Shown: positions 24,626 to 34,670 of the stretch, in pieces
Numbering within the stretch: position 1 is the first letter of the stretch
How the letters are laid out: every line of letters begins with the position of its first letter
Source of the DNA: Pohlia nutans
Taxonomy: Eukaryota; Streptophyta; Bryopsida; Bryales; Mniaceae
Assembly (NCBI GenBank): GCA_022496805.1
Contig: CM040088.1
Coordinates: 1,426,001 to 1,490,000, forward strand
Direction of reading: 5' to 3'
DNA length: 64,000 nt
Made by a program: the position numbers and the translations under genes
Notes under the pieces: generated by a model
Databases searched by the model: none
What the model was told of the DNA's origin: nothing
The model's input: the letters and a program-made list of their open reading frames with translations, nothing else

Positions 24626-26051
24626 ATGGGCCATGTAGGTCGCGATGCGAGCCTGCGTTTTAGGTCTCCGTTGTCGCGTTGCTCAGGTTGTCGTGCAACC
24701 TCGGCGTTGATCATCTTCGGGGAATGCGTTTGTGGCGCTGGTGCTGCCACTGTAGGCTCTTCCCAAGGCATCAAGCATTTCGCACTAGCGAGAGATTCCA
24801 GTTTGCCTTCCTCGCTGCTGCCGGGGTGTTTAGGGTTTGACCCGTCGCCTGCATTGATTCCTCGTAGCTTCTCGTCAAACTCATACGGGCGCCCTTCTTC
24901 TCGTCCATTCCAACAGGTAAAGAACTTGTGTCCAGCATTTTTCGGAAGAATCTCCTCATTAAACTCACCTCTTCTAACAATTTAGAAAATTCTGAGAGAT
25001 TTTTCAAACATCACTACGCGTCCCTTACTTCCGGTAAGAATTTAGAAATTTCGGCCTCTAACATTTCTAGCCTGATCCCCAGCGAAATTCTGAAACTGAA
25101 AACCCTCAGCCTGAAATCGTTACATCATGATTCTCCAAATTGCCTTTTTGTACAATCTGTGCTTATCGAACCCATCGAACTATTTTTCAGTGTTTCAACA
25201 GATTACCTTGGAGGCTTTTGCGCACCATGAGTCTGAGATAGTTCAGATTTGCAGATTCTCCATATATCATGACCTGTTCTGATTTGATTGACAGTCTGAG
25301 AAAATAGAGAATGTGAACATCATACGCGGTACTGCATAGCACTGGCTGTCGTTTCTGGTAGATTTTAGGAATCTGGGCATCAGATCCTGGCATTTATACA
25401 ATCAGGGTATTGATATGCAGTTTTGGTCTAATGCAGACCTCTCATGGAAGCAGTGAACAAATTAGGAGTTCCTCATATTCGTCAGTGTGGAAGAGATCAC
25501 CCTCGAGTGTCACTGCTTCAGGTACGTATCAGATGCCCGTTATCATGGAAGGAGGTTGATGCAGTATGGAACGACTGACTGACATGGATGAAGTATGTTG
25601 CAGTCGATCCAGGCGATTCACAGACAGTTGGACGTCTCTGGGAGGAGTACTTCGCGGGTCCTTCCCAATGGTGGGACAACAGAGTTCATAAGGTACCACC
25701 ATGACTCTCAGTCAATGGCATGTTCAATATAGATCGTCGTAATTAGAAGCATGTATTCTTTGGTTGTAGATTGTTGAGGAGAGAGTAGTAGGTAGAGGTT
25801 TTGCAGATCTGATTGGGTTGTGGTGCCTGTAGAGGAATCCTAGGTCACCTGACTTTAAACATAAGGTGACAGGGAAAGCACTTTGGATAGATGGTGGGTG
25901 TACTCCAGCATGGGTGAAGACAAAGCTTAAATTGGTGGCTCACGTGAGATTGCAATCTGATGCTCCTTATACCACCAAATATTCTCAAGACACTACACAA
26001 GAGAAAAGGTATTACATGAGCATGAGTACTTTGATCCTTAATTTAAATTGA
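24626..26051 (+). CDS. PDF-motif protein, organellar ssDNA-binding (OSB)-like
   Basis: Exons are read at 24626-24916, 25437-25521, 25604-25692 and from 25833. Phases agree (0, 1, 0) and all borders are GT-AG. The first 97 residues are rich in Ser/Arg and look like a mitochondrial or plastid targeting peptide ('RSFSSNSY'). Exons 3-4 then encode the PDF motif typical of plant OSB proteins: 'WEEYFAGPSQWWDNR', then 'NPRSPDFKHKVTGKALW' and 'PAWVKTKL'. OSB proteins bind single-stranded organellar DNA and restrain recombination. Strikingly, no OB-fold SSB domain is present, so this is a PDF-only version. The end is uncertain. Exon 4 can read on to a stop at 26051, or splice at 25943 (CAC|GTGAGA) to a distant exon at 30512-30616 in the same phase, giving about 226 residues. 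The first exon is duplicated in inverted form at 21900-22202. Confidence 0.75.
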
Positions 26052-26329
26052 GCTTTGTGTTTTTTGGTTGCATTTTTAGTGGGATTGCTCTAAATGGTAG
26101 AGATATTAAGATTGCAATGTATACTCCAGGTGCACGTATGCAACTTTGAAATACGTATTCTCAAGGCATCAATGGTCTTGCATGGTTCACTTTGTGGATT
26201 AGTGGTTTGTTTTTCTGATGCAAAATCTATTGATGAACCAGGCAACCCAAGGGCAACAATGAAAAAAGAAGCATTGCGCCTGAGAGTGCAAGAGTGTTGG
26301 GGCAAGTTGTACAAGGTCGCAGTGGTAGT

Positions 26330-29045
26330 ATGCATGTGCAAAGTGCTAACACGTTGAGTGAAGCAATTGCAGTTTTGAAGAACCGTCTACAACAAGGCGT
26401 CATTATAGACTCATATATGTATGTTGAAGTTTTGAAGCGGTGCTTGAAGCAAAAGGACGTTATAGCAGCCAAGCAGGTTCATGACTGCATCATGAAAAGT
26501 GGAATGGAACAAAACACATATGTGGTTAACAACCTAGTGAATGTGTATATCAGATGTGGGAGACTGCAGGAGGCACGCCATGTGTTTGATGCACTTGTGA
26601 AGAAGGATTGTTCTAGTTGGACCACCATGATCGGTGGTTATGCTCAGCAGAATCGTGCTAGGGATGCAATGGGACTTTTTAATCAAATGTGCGAAGAAGA
26701 TGTGCAGCCAAATGAGTTTACCTACTCGAATATCTTGAAGGCATTTGCAAATCCATCAGCTTTGAAATGGGGAAAAGAAGTTCATTCATACATCAGACGT
26801 GGTGGCCTTGAATCAGATGTGCGTGTAGGGACTGCCCTGCTCAAGATGTATGCAAAATGTGGGTGCATGATGGAGGCAAGGCTCATTTTTGATAAGTTGA
26901 GCAATCGTGATGTGTTCTCCTGCAATGTGATGATTGGCGCATATGCAGATAGTGGTTGTGGTGAGGAAGCATATCAAGTCTTTCTCCAAATGGATCGGGA
27001 AGGCCTTAAACCAGATGCGATCACCTATACGAGCATCCTGAATGCAAGTGCAAGCGCAGGGGCTTTGGAATGGGTGAAGGAGGTTCACAAGCATGCCCTT
27101 GAAGCAGGGCTCGAATCAGATTTGCGTGTGGGCAATGCTCTTGTTCACATGTATGCAAAGAGCGGGAATATTGATGATGCGCGATTAGTTTTTGACAGAA
27201 TGGAAGAACGAGATGTATTCACAAGAACTTTGATGATTAAAGCATATTCACAAAGTGGTTGTGGTGAGGACGCATATCGCCTCTTTCTCCAAATGGATCG
27301 GGAAGGCCTTAAACCAGATGCGATCACTTATTTGAGCATTCTGAATGCATGTGCAAGCGTAGGGGCTTTGGAGTGGGTGAAGGAGGTTCACAGGCATGCC
27401 CTTGAAGCAGGGCTTGAGTCGGATGTGCGTGTGGGCAGTGCACTTGTTCACATGTACGCAAAGAATGGCAGTATTGATGACGCCCGACTAGTTTTTGACA
27501 GAATGAAGAAACGTGATGTAAAATCATGGACTGTGATGATTAAAGCATTTTCAGAAAATGGTTTTGGTGAGGAAGCATATCGGCTCTTTCTCCAAATGAG
27601 TCAGGAAGGCTTTAAACCAGATGCAGTAACTTATTTGAGCATTCTGAATGCATGTGCAAGCGTAGGGGCTTTGGAGTGGGTGAAGGAGGTTCACAGGCAT
27701 GCCCTTCAAGCAGGGCTCGAGTCGGATGTGCGTGTGGGCAGTGCGCTTGTTCACATGTATTCAAAGAGTGGCAGTATTGATGACGCCCGTCTAGTGTTTG
27801 ACAGAATGAAGGAACGCAACGTAGTTACATGGACTGCAATGATTGCTGGACTCTCAGAACAGGGGTGCGGGCATGAAGCATATGAACTTTTTCTCCAAAT
27901 GCAAAGAGAGGGCTGTGTACCAGATGCAACCACTTATGTGAGCATTCTGAATGCAAGTGCAAGTGCAGGGGCTTTGGATTGGGTGAAGGAGGTTCACAGG
28001 CACGCCCTCAAAGCGGGGCTTGAGTTGGATTTGTGTGTGGGCAACGCGCTCATTCACATGTATGCAAAGAGTGGCAGTATTGCTGATGCCAGACTTGTTT
28101 TTGACAGAATGGAGGTCCGTGATGTCATCACATGGAATGTGATGCTCGGTGGACTTGCACAACATGGATTTGGGCATGAAGCTTTGGAAGTGTTCAGACA
28201 AATGAATGCACATGGAGTGAAGCCGGATGGGCACACGTTTGTGGCAATTTTGTCAGCATGCAGCCATTCAGGCCTTGTTGATGAAGGTCGTTCCCTGTAT
28301 TTGGCTATGGCACAAGATTATGGCATCGAACCTGATGTGTTGCATTGCACGTGCATGGTGGATCTTCTTGGGCGAGCAGGTCAGTTGGAGGAAGCAAAGC
28401 TCTTCATTGGTGACATGCCAGTTGAGCCAAACGGAGCAACGTGGGGAGCTTTGCTTGGTGCTTGTAGAACGTATGGGAATGTGGAGTTGGGCGAACTTGC
28501 GCACAGGGAGCTTGTCAAGTTGGAACCCAAGGATTCCGCTCCATTTGTGCTCCTTTCCAACATTTATGCTGCAGTTGGAAAGTGGGAGGAGGTGTCGTTG
28601 ATGCGCAGTCTGATGCAGGAGAGAGGTATACGCAAGGAGGCAGGGCGCAGCTGGATTGAAGTGGACAACAAGATCCATAGCTTTGTTGTAGGGGATAAAT
28701 CTCACCCAGAAGCAAAGGAGATATGCTGAGCTCAACAGATTGTCCGGAAGAATTAAGGCTAATGGTTACGTTCCTGATACCCGGCTAGTGTTGCAGAATA
28801 TTGATGAGGAGGACAAAGAACTAGCTCTTTGTTCTCATAGTGAGAAGTTGGCTATTGCTTATGGTCTATTACGATTACCTGATGGACAACCAATTCGTAT
28901 ACACAAGAACCTTCGGGTGTGCTCTGATTGTCATACAGCAACCAAGTTTATCTCTAAGGTTACTAAACGAGAGATCATAGCAAGGGATGCTAATCGCTTT
29001 CACCACTTCAAAGATGGCGTGTGTTCTTGTGGTGATTATTGGTGA
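26330..29045 (+). pseudogene. PLS-class DYW pentatricopeptide repeat protein, frameshifted
   Basis: An intronless frame runs from the first in-frame ATG (26330; an in-frame stop lies at 26234) to a TGA at 28727-28729, 799 residues. It is made of successive P-L-S PPR motifs followed by E/E+ motifs. The DYW domain continues in another frame up to 29045, with the zinc/deaminase elements 'HSEKLA', 'CSDCH' and the terminal 'CGDYW'. The break lies at 28721-28724, where the family's I-Y-A-E-L needs two more bases (ATAT where ATATAT is expected). DYW PPR proteins enter mitochondria or plastids and perform site-specific C-to-U RNA editing. A loss of two bases in an AT run, or an assembly error, would explain the break; all else looks intact. 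Four copies of a 303-bp P-L-S triplet occupy about 27002-28210. The wording of the repeats strongly resembles moss PPR proteins. No intron was needed. Confidence 0.85.
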
Positions 29046-30511
29046 GGAGGTTGGTATTCTACTACAAATTTATTTCTATTACAAATTTATTCTAATGTCA
29101 CAAACCCCAAACCGTGTCACCTTACAAATTTTGTAGGATGTACTCAACTGCATAAATTAAAAGCTCTATATTTGACCAGCCATAACCTGCAACAAACTCA
29201 TGGTAGGTGGAGTCGGTGGACTTTCACTTTTACCATGCACTGCCACGTAACATTCCAATTTAGAAGCTAACTTCTTGTAGCTGTGACTGTCGTTAGCAGC
29301 AACTGAGCATAATTATTACTATTAGACAAAATTGATTGGTATTGGATCTTATTGGTGAGTGAAAGAGGATTCCAATGCACTTTAGTATGCAATATTTGGA
29401 TATTATATGAATAAGTTATTAATTTTCAAAGTATTGCCTAAAGTTGTATCCAAAATTGATCTTGGGCTATTATGTTCTAAGAGCCAAGTTCCATGGGTTT
29501 GAGAAGTTGCTCATGGAAGTAGGCAAGAGGAGGGGAAAAGTGGAACTTGGGTTTGTCTCATAACTTACCTAGTCATGAAGTTGTGCACTTTCCATGGATT
29601 TGCTTGCAGTGAAATATGAACAAATGTGATTGGTAGGGAGAAGTTGCTATGAAGTCTTGAGCTTGAGAACCTCCATACTTCATGACCACTTCTTCACTAC
29701 TTTTTCTCAAAGCTCACTTGAAATGTGGAACTTGGTCCTTTGAAGTCCCCAAAAGCTTGTCTTTTAGTGAGATACTCCACCCATGGAACTTGGCTCTAAT
29801 TGTGTAGAGCTTGTGCTTTCGATCTTTAATTTTAGTCACTTTCAGGTCCAAATGTAGGGGTTGTGTTAGGGATGAGTATAGCCGCATATACCTTAACAGA
29901 GAATATTGTCCACACCATGCACAATATGACTCAAATATCATTGTTGCTACTTTGATGTCAAAATGTCAATCTTGTTATATTGGTAGAAATTTTCAAAATT
30001 GGCACTTTTTCAAACTCTCTATCCCACTCCTCATAGCATAATAGAGCAATGGGAGTCAACACCCTTTTGCAATAGGACCACAATCTAATTACAATTAGAA
30101 ATTTAGTTTACATGGCAATGATACGGTAGTCCCAAAATTCAAGAAATATAAATGGCATTACATCATTACTTACAAAAGTGGATCTAAGTGAAGATTCTCT
30201 TTTGATCTAGTTTTAAAAAGGGTGTTCCATTGCACTGCTATTATGCTATGCTAGAGCTTTATGCACTTGAATGCCACAAATTCGGAACATTAAATCATAC
30301 CAATTTAATGAAATGGACATTAACTTTCAGCAGCTCCATACTTGACCATGGACAGAAGCCATGCCAAATAAGAGACTCCATGGCACCGGATATTATGACT
30401 CTTGTGATCGAGAGGCCTTTCACATGACTCTTGTTGTAAAAGTCATTGTCAAGAGGCATTTCATTTGAACTCTGATATATCTTTCCACCTAGAGAGTACT
30501 CTGCCTTTCAG
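29046..30511. other. non-coding stretch after the PPR gene
   Basis: No gene is seen. If the PDF gene's last exon is real this is the 3' part of its long intron. A frame at 30230-30427 has no recognisable domain. Confidence 0.45.
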
Positions 30512-30616
30512 GAGCTGGGAATGATACAGGAGGAGCTGGGAATGATACAGGAGCAGTTGAGACAGCATGGCCAAACTCCCGGCGTGTTGCAGATGGACAG
30601 TAATAAAGACGTTTAA
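30512..30616 (+). CDS. possible last exon of the PDF-motif gene
   Basis: A strong acceptor (ctgcctttcag) precedes 34 codons and a TAA. The encoded sequence is a short amphipathic stretch with a 7-residue tandem repeat, 'ELGMIQE' twice, then 'QLRQHGQ', likely a coiled coil. It joins in phase 0 to the donor at 25943 (…KLVAH|ELGMIQE). An AATAAA overlaps its end. It would convert the whole PPR gene into an intronic gene. The alternative is a chance acceptor plus a short frame. Confidence 0.4.
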   Translation, partial: ELGMIQEELGMIQEQLRQHGQTPGVLQMDSNKDV

Positions 30617-30738
30617 TGCCTTATAGCCGGAATTTCTCTACAGAAATACCTAATTAATGCATATGCTCTGGCTGGATCGGATACCCGTAGAGAAAACAGC
30701 TGGAGAAGCTAGCCAACATACGGTAGTATATGTGTAAT

Positions 30739-32236
30739 TCACAGTTTTGAAGGAGCGACAAGTGGTTCTAATGTGGCTAGAATTTCCAAATCCTGAATCT
30801 CGGCCTTGAACATTTGTTTCTTGATGGTTTGGTAGACGCCACGGTCAAAGTTCCTACTTGCAAGACCTTTTGCAAGCTTCAACGCTTCTTGGTATGTGGA
30901 TGGTTGATCTGGGGGAGAAGCGTGCACCATGCCAGCTTCCATCGCTGTCTTTCCAGTGTACCGAAACCCAGAGAGCATGGCCTTATGGTATGTCATGATC
31001 GGGAGTTTGCATCGAATCACTGCATTCATACCTGAGAGACACAATTGAAGAATTTAAATCAGCGAGTTTATAACCAGCCGTGTTTTTACATACATAATCC
31101 TGCGCGCAGAGATTAACAGTGATGCTTGAGAGTGAATAAATGATGCTCTACTCAAAACAGAGACCGAAATAGAATCGGCCAGAAACCTCGCTTCCTGAAG
31201 TTGGATCTCCGTTCGATGGACAGAATTGTCACATTAAAACGAATTAGGACGGAGTCGCAGGATGTTCTCAATGGTGACCGAATCCATCATTATAATCACT
31301 TAAAACGCCCCCGTTGGTATGTCCCGAAAGCCCAGGCCTCTAGAATTTAATAGGGCTTATTACATTTGTACACTCCTAAAACAAGGCGGAAGAGAGAAAA
31401 CAGCTTTCTCGCTCATGTCTTGTTTAGAAAACTTTCATATTGTAAACTCTATTTCAACAAGCATGCAAATTGATTCCAGGATGTAAAGAAACAGATCATA
31501 ATGTCTATCTGCAATTTAAAAATAGCCCGACTAAGAAGATCAACGAGTTGTTGGAGTTAACCCTTAAAGGACATGGCTTTCCTGATTCCCACACCCAAAA
31601 TATCTTTTAAACTCCATTTTAAGCATGATTCTCTTGTTGATTTATTTTGGTTCTATTCTAAAGAAGCATATATGCCTTAAATATGTTTGTTTTAGCATTT
31701 AAAAAACCCTATTTGGTTCAACAGGGTAGAAGTTATGAGCAAGATTCTCTCCAAAAAAAGTAAGCCCATGGGGCTTAGTATGTCCTTTAAGGATTAAGAT
31801 GTGTGAAAATGAACTCACCTGGAGAGAATGGAAGTTTGATGTCGATCTCACTGAGGAACATGAAGCCTCGGTCGGCTCGCATGAACCGGTAGTCATGAGC
31901 AAGGGCCAACATGCAACCTCCAGCAACAGCGTGACCACTCACAGCCGCAACTGTGGGAATCGGAAATGTGAGCATTCTCTTCAAGAGCAAATGAAACTGG
32001 TCGATAAGCTGCATGTTTTCCATTGAGCCTCTGTTCTCTAAGCTCAGGCTCAGTCCATTGGAATAGAACTTGCCTTCTCCGGTGGTCACAAGAGCGCAAG
32101 CCTTGGGGTCAGCCTCCACCTTGTCGAGCGCAGCCAGAATCTCTGGAATACTTTCAGGGGTGAAACGGTGCTCCCCTTCTCCGGTGAATGTGAGGACGTA
32201 GACATTACTAGGTAAAAATTCTAGCTTCACCGCCAT
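30739..32236 (-). CDS. ECI: peroxisomal delta3,delta2-enoyl-CoA isomerase (crotonase family)
   Basis: Two coding exons on the minus strand, 32236-31819 and 31031-30739, joined in phase 1 (GGT glycine split), give 236 residues, the usual plant ECI length. Crotonase-fold features are visible: the first oxyanion-hole segment 'GKFYSNGLSLS' (about 56-66), the second 'GHAVAGGCMLALAHDYRFMR' (101-120), and 'MFLSEIDI' with a Glu at about 130, the place of the catalytic glutamate in this family. The C-terminus is SKL, the canonical PTS1 peroxisome signal. The enzyme moves double bonds from the 3- to the 2-position so that unsaturated fatty acids can finish beta-oxidation. A non-coding leader exon probably ends at 33426 and is spliced to 32302 (TTGCAG|CACGC). 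The first ATG of the spliced mRNA that I can see is 32236. The intron holds a TTAA-type MITE at 31557-31797. Confidence 0.93.
31557..31797. mobile_element. TTAA-type MITE in the ECI intron
   Basis: It starts TTAACCCTTAAAGGACATGG and ends atgtcctttaaggaTTAA. The inverted ends are about 14 bp, TTAA lies on both sides, and the length is 241 bp. Termini are related to family A (CCCCTAAAGGACCA), but the interior differs. A lone similar end, gtcctttaaggATTAA, is at about 35278-35292. Confidence 0.75.
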
Positions 32237-32302
32237 CGCCAAATCCCCTCTTGACTTCTTCTGCTTTCTCAATGAGTCCAAGACCCTTGGCACTCTGCGT
32301 GC

Positions 32303-33660
32303 TGCAAATAAGAAAAATTGCAGGAGTTAGGTCTCTGCAACGACACCAAATAAGAAAAGAGGATAATCTAATTGTGGTTTTGAGGAATGTAAGCTCTAAG
32401 GTAAACTTCTGAGGAGAATTTTAAGAAAATCGCGATCTAGTCTATGCGACTGTTGCGGCATTATATCCAGCGGGGAAAAAATGATTCACTTATTGTCCTC
32501 AAGACAACCGAAACAAGCATAGCAGTACATGAACACTATAACCACAACTACTTTCGCACTCTCATCAATCAATAAATTAGTAAATACGCATTTGGACATC
32601 AGCTTCTTCAATAATTTCAACAAGTGCTAATCCTTGCTAAACCTATTGCAAGAAATATGTTCCACGAAAGCGTTTCCGTCTATTTAAGACTCTTCCTACG
32701 AATTTCTCCACAGCCTTCTCAAAACGCAGAGTAACTGGTGCCAAGAATCCACCGCTTCTAGTAATTCTTTACAATCACAAGCGCAATTGCATACAACTCA
32801 CCAGCTTATCGTACAACCGCAACCAGGGATTTTTTTGCTAATTTTTAGCCAAATCATGCTACATTAAATTTGGGCTGGCTAATTGATACAAAGGATTTTT
32901 GAAAAAAATAAAATAATAATAGCCAGAGTTCCTACATGGAGTCAAGATGTGCAGCCTCTTTAAACCTAAGTATCACCCAGGTATTCCCTAAGTAGCACCT
33001 AGGTAGCACATGTGTATTACCCTGATATGACATGTATATTAATATGAAAAGAGCATCCAAGGAGCCTGGATTGCCGCTCTTCAATCCATGAAAAAGTAGC
33101 AAAAATGCTTAACTGTCTCCTGACCCAAAATATATCACTGACCGCAACCCGATTTTAATTGTTTGAAATAGCAATTTTCCTCTAGAATACCTTTTATTTT
33201 TCATTTTCGGAATAACTAAGGGCCCTGAAGTCATTAAAAATTTAGAAATAAGTTATATACTACAGTAGTGGAAAAATGGCAAATAAAACAATTAATGCGT
33301 ACCAAACGAATTAAGGAGTTGCTCCTCTCCTGCGCGTCTAATTGCGCAAAATTGGAAGCATGACAAGCACGGCATGCGACAAAACGATCGGTGAAAAAGA
33401 GTGCAACAAAGAGGGAGAGAATTACCAGGGTGGAGATGCGCGAGCGAGCTCCGAAGTTGGCAGATGAGGAAGCGAGCTGGGAGTGAAGCGGGAATGCGAG
33501 AGACGAAGAACGACGACGGGGGTAACTTACACTAGAAATGGAAGAGTGAGGAAGGATCGGGAGTCCTTTCCGAGGCCCACGCCGGACACAGTTCGGTGCT
33601 TGCTGCCAAAGATACTGTATACCGGTATATTATGTCACACTCCACCCCTGCCCTTACCGT
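32303..33660 (-). promoter_or_regulatory. ECI 5' UTR intron, leader exon and promoter
   Basis: On the minus strand, the leader exon ends CACCCTG|GTAATT at 33426. Its 5' end is not visible but the GC-rich, CpG-containing stretch 33420-33600 fits a promoter/leader. The ~1.1-kb intron (33425-32303) carries no gene. It ends in a pyrimidine-rich tract and TTGCAG. Confidence 0.5.
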
Positions 33661-33682
33661 GCCCTTTACCGTGGCTCACTTA

Positions 33683-34053
33683 GAGCATGTCCAGCAGTTG
33701 CTCATTGTGCACCAAGTTCACATCCAAGATGGAGTGTGTGAGAACTGAAAATTTCTCTAATAACAATCACCAAGCATGCCTGGAATAGCGTGCATCGACC
33801 AATTACATACTACTGCTTTTGTCACTCCTTGGAACAATCATAATGCGGAGAATAAATTTACTAAACTTAACTTCATAAAGTGAGAGCATGGTCTTGTCAG
33901 AGAATGAATAGGATAAAATGTTTGATGTGAGAATCAACACTCACCATATTGACAATATTTGGTGTGCAAATATCAAACTCCACACTATAAGACGTACTTT
34001 CTTATTCAGAAATAGGTTTGGTGAGTGAAAAATGGGTGTTGTTGGGCCCGCTC
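33683..34053. mobile_element. Tourist/PIF-like MITE 1 of a tandem set
   Basis: It starts GAGCATGTCCAGC and ends GGGCCCGCTC. It is flanked by TTA at 33680-33682 and 34054-34056. The TTA target duplication and GAGCATGnCCA termini suit a PIF/Harbinger-type MITE. It lies directly upstream of the ECI promoter. Confidence 0.65.
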
Positions 34054-34056
34054 TTA

Positions 34057-34379
34057 GAGCATGGCCAACAGCGACTCCCAACACGCCAAACTCACATCCA
34101 AGATGGGGTGTGAGAAACTTTCACTTCTTTAGCAACAAGCACCAAAAATGACCCAAATTCTAACCATCAAATTAGGAGAAGAATTTTTTTAACTTTTAAC
34201 TTCATTAAGTGATTGCATGGTCTTGTAAGGGAATAGGACAAATCATCTGATGTGCTAAAATCAAGCCCTTCAAAACGCAAATGTTTGGCGAGCCAGAATT
34301 TAGTTCTACACTTTAAACATACCTTTATCATCCAACTATAGCATATGGAGTGTTGGAAGGTGTATTGTTGGCGATGCTC
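34057..34379. mobile_element. Tourist/PIF-like MITE 2 of a tandem set
   Basis: It starts GAGCATGGCCAACAGC and ends GTTGGCGATGCTC, flanked by TTA at 34054-34056 (shared with its neighbour) and 34380-34382. Its interior matches the first element ('cacatccaagatgg' and 'gcatggtcttgt' blocks). Confidence 0.7.
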
Positions 34380-34382
34380 TTA

Positions 34383-34670
34383 GAGCATGGCCAACAACAC
34401 CTATTCTCACACTATATATACTACTTTTGGATGATAAAGTGCATTTTAGGGTGTAGAGTTTGATTCTAGTTCACCAAATATTGGCAGTATGGTAAGCATA
34501 ATTCTTTCACATCAAATATTGTCCTATTCTCTCACAAGACCATGCTCTCACTTTATGAAGTTCAGTTTAGGAAGATTATTCTCCAAGATTGATGGCCATT
34601 GTGATTGTCCCAAGTAATGACAAAAGTAGTAGTATGTAATTGGTCGATGCACTCTATTGCGGGCACACTT
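34383..34670. mobile_element. Tourist/PIF-like MITE 3, inverted and truncated
   Basis: It starts GAGCATGGCCAACAAC after the TTA shared with element 2. Its interior is the reverse complement of element 1 ('caagaccatgctctcact', 'acaaaagtagtagtatgtaatt'). The right end has decayed; I place it near a TTAG at about 34670. Confidence 0.55.

Larger units (their letters stand above)
21850..24985. repeat. large inverted repeat, ~0.6-kb arms, ~1.9-kb spacer
   Basis: The left arm is about 21850-22440 and the right arm about 24345-24985. They are inverted copies covering the upstream region, the telomere-like CCCTAA/TTTAGGG stretch, the first exon and the first bases of the following intron of the PDF-motif gene. 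Examples of shared blocks (right-arm strand) are 'gacttgtgtgcttgtgatt'-like sequence near the outer edge and 'cactgtaggctcttcccaag' inside the exon. The spacer carries a CACTA-type mini-element and a tandem duplication. Confidence 0.8.

Noticed and set aside
26094..26357. Frame overlapping the start of the PPR gene
   Set aside because: No domain; the PPR frame has its own ATG at 26330 and runs on with clear motifs.
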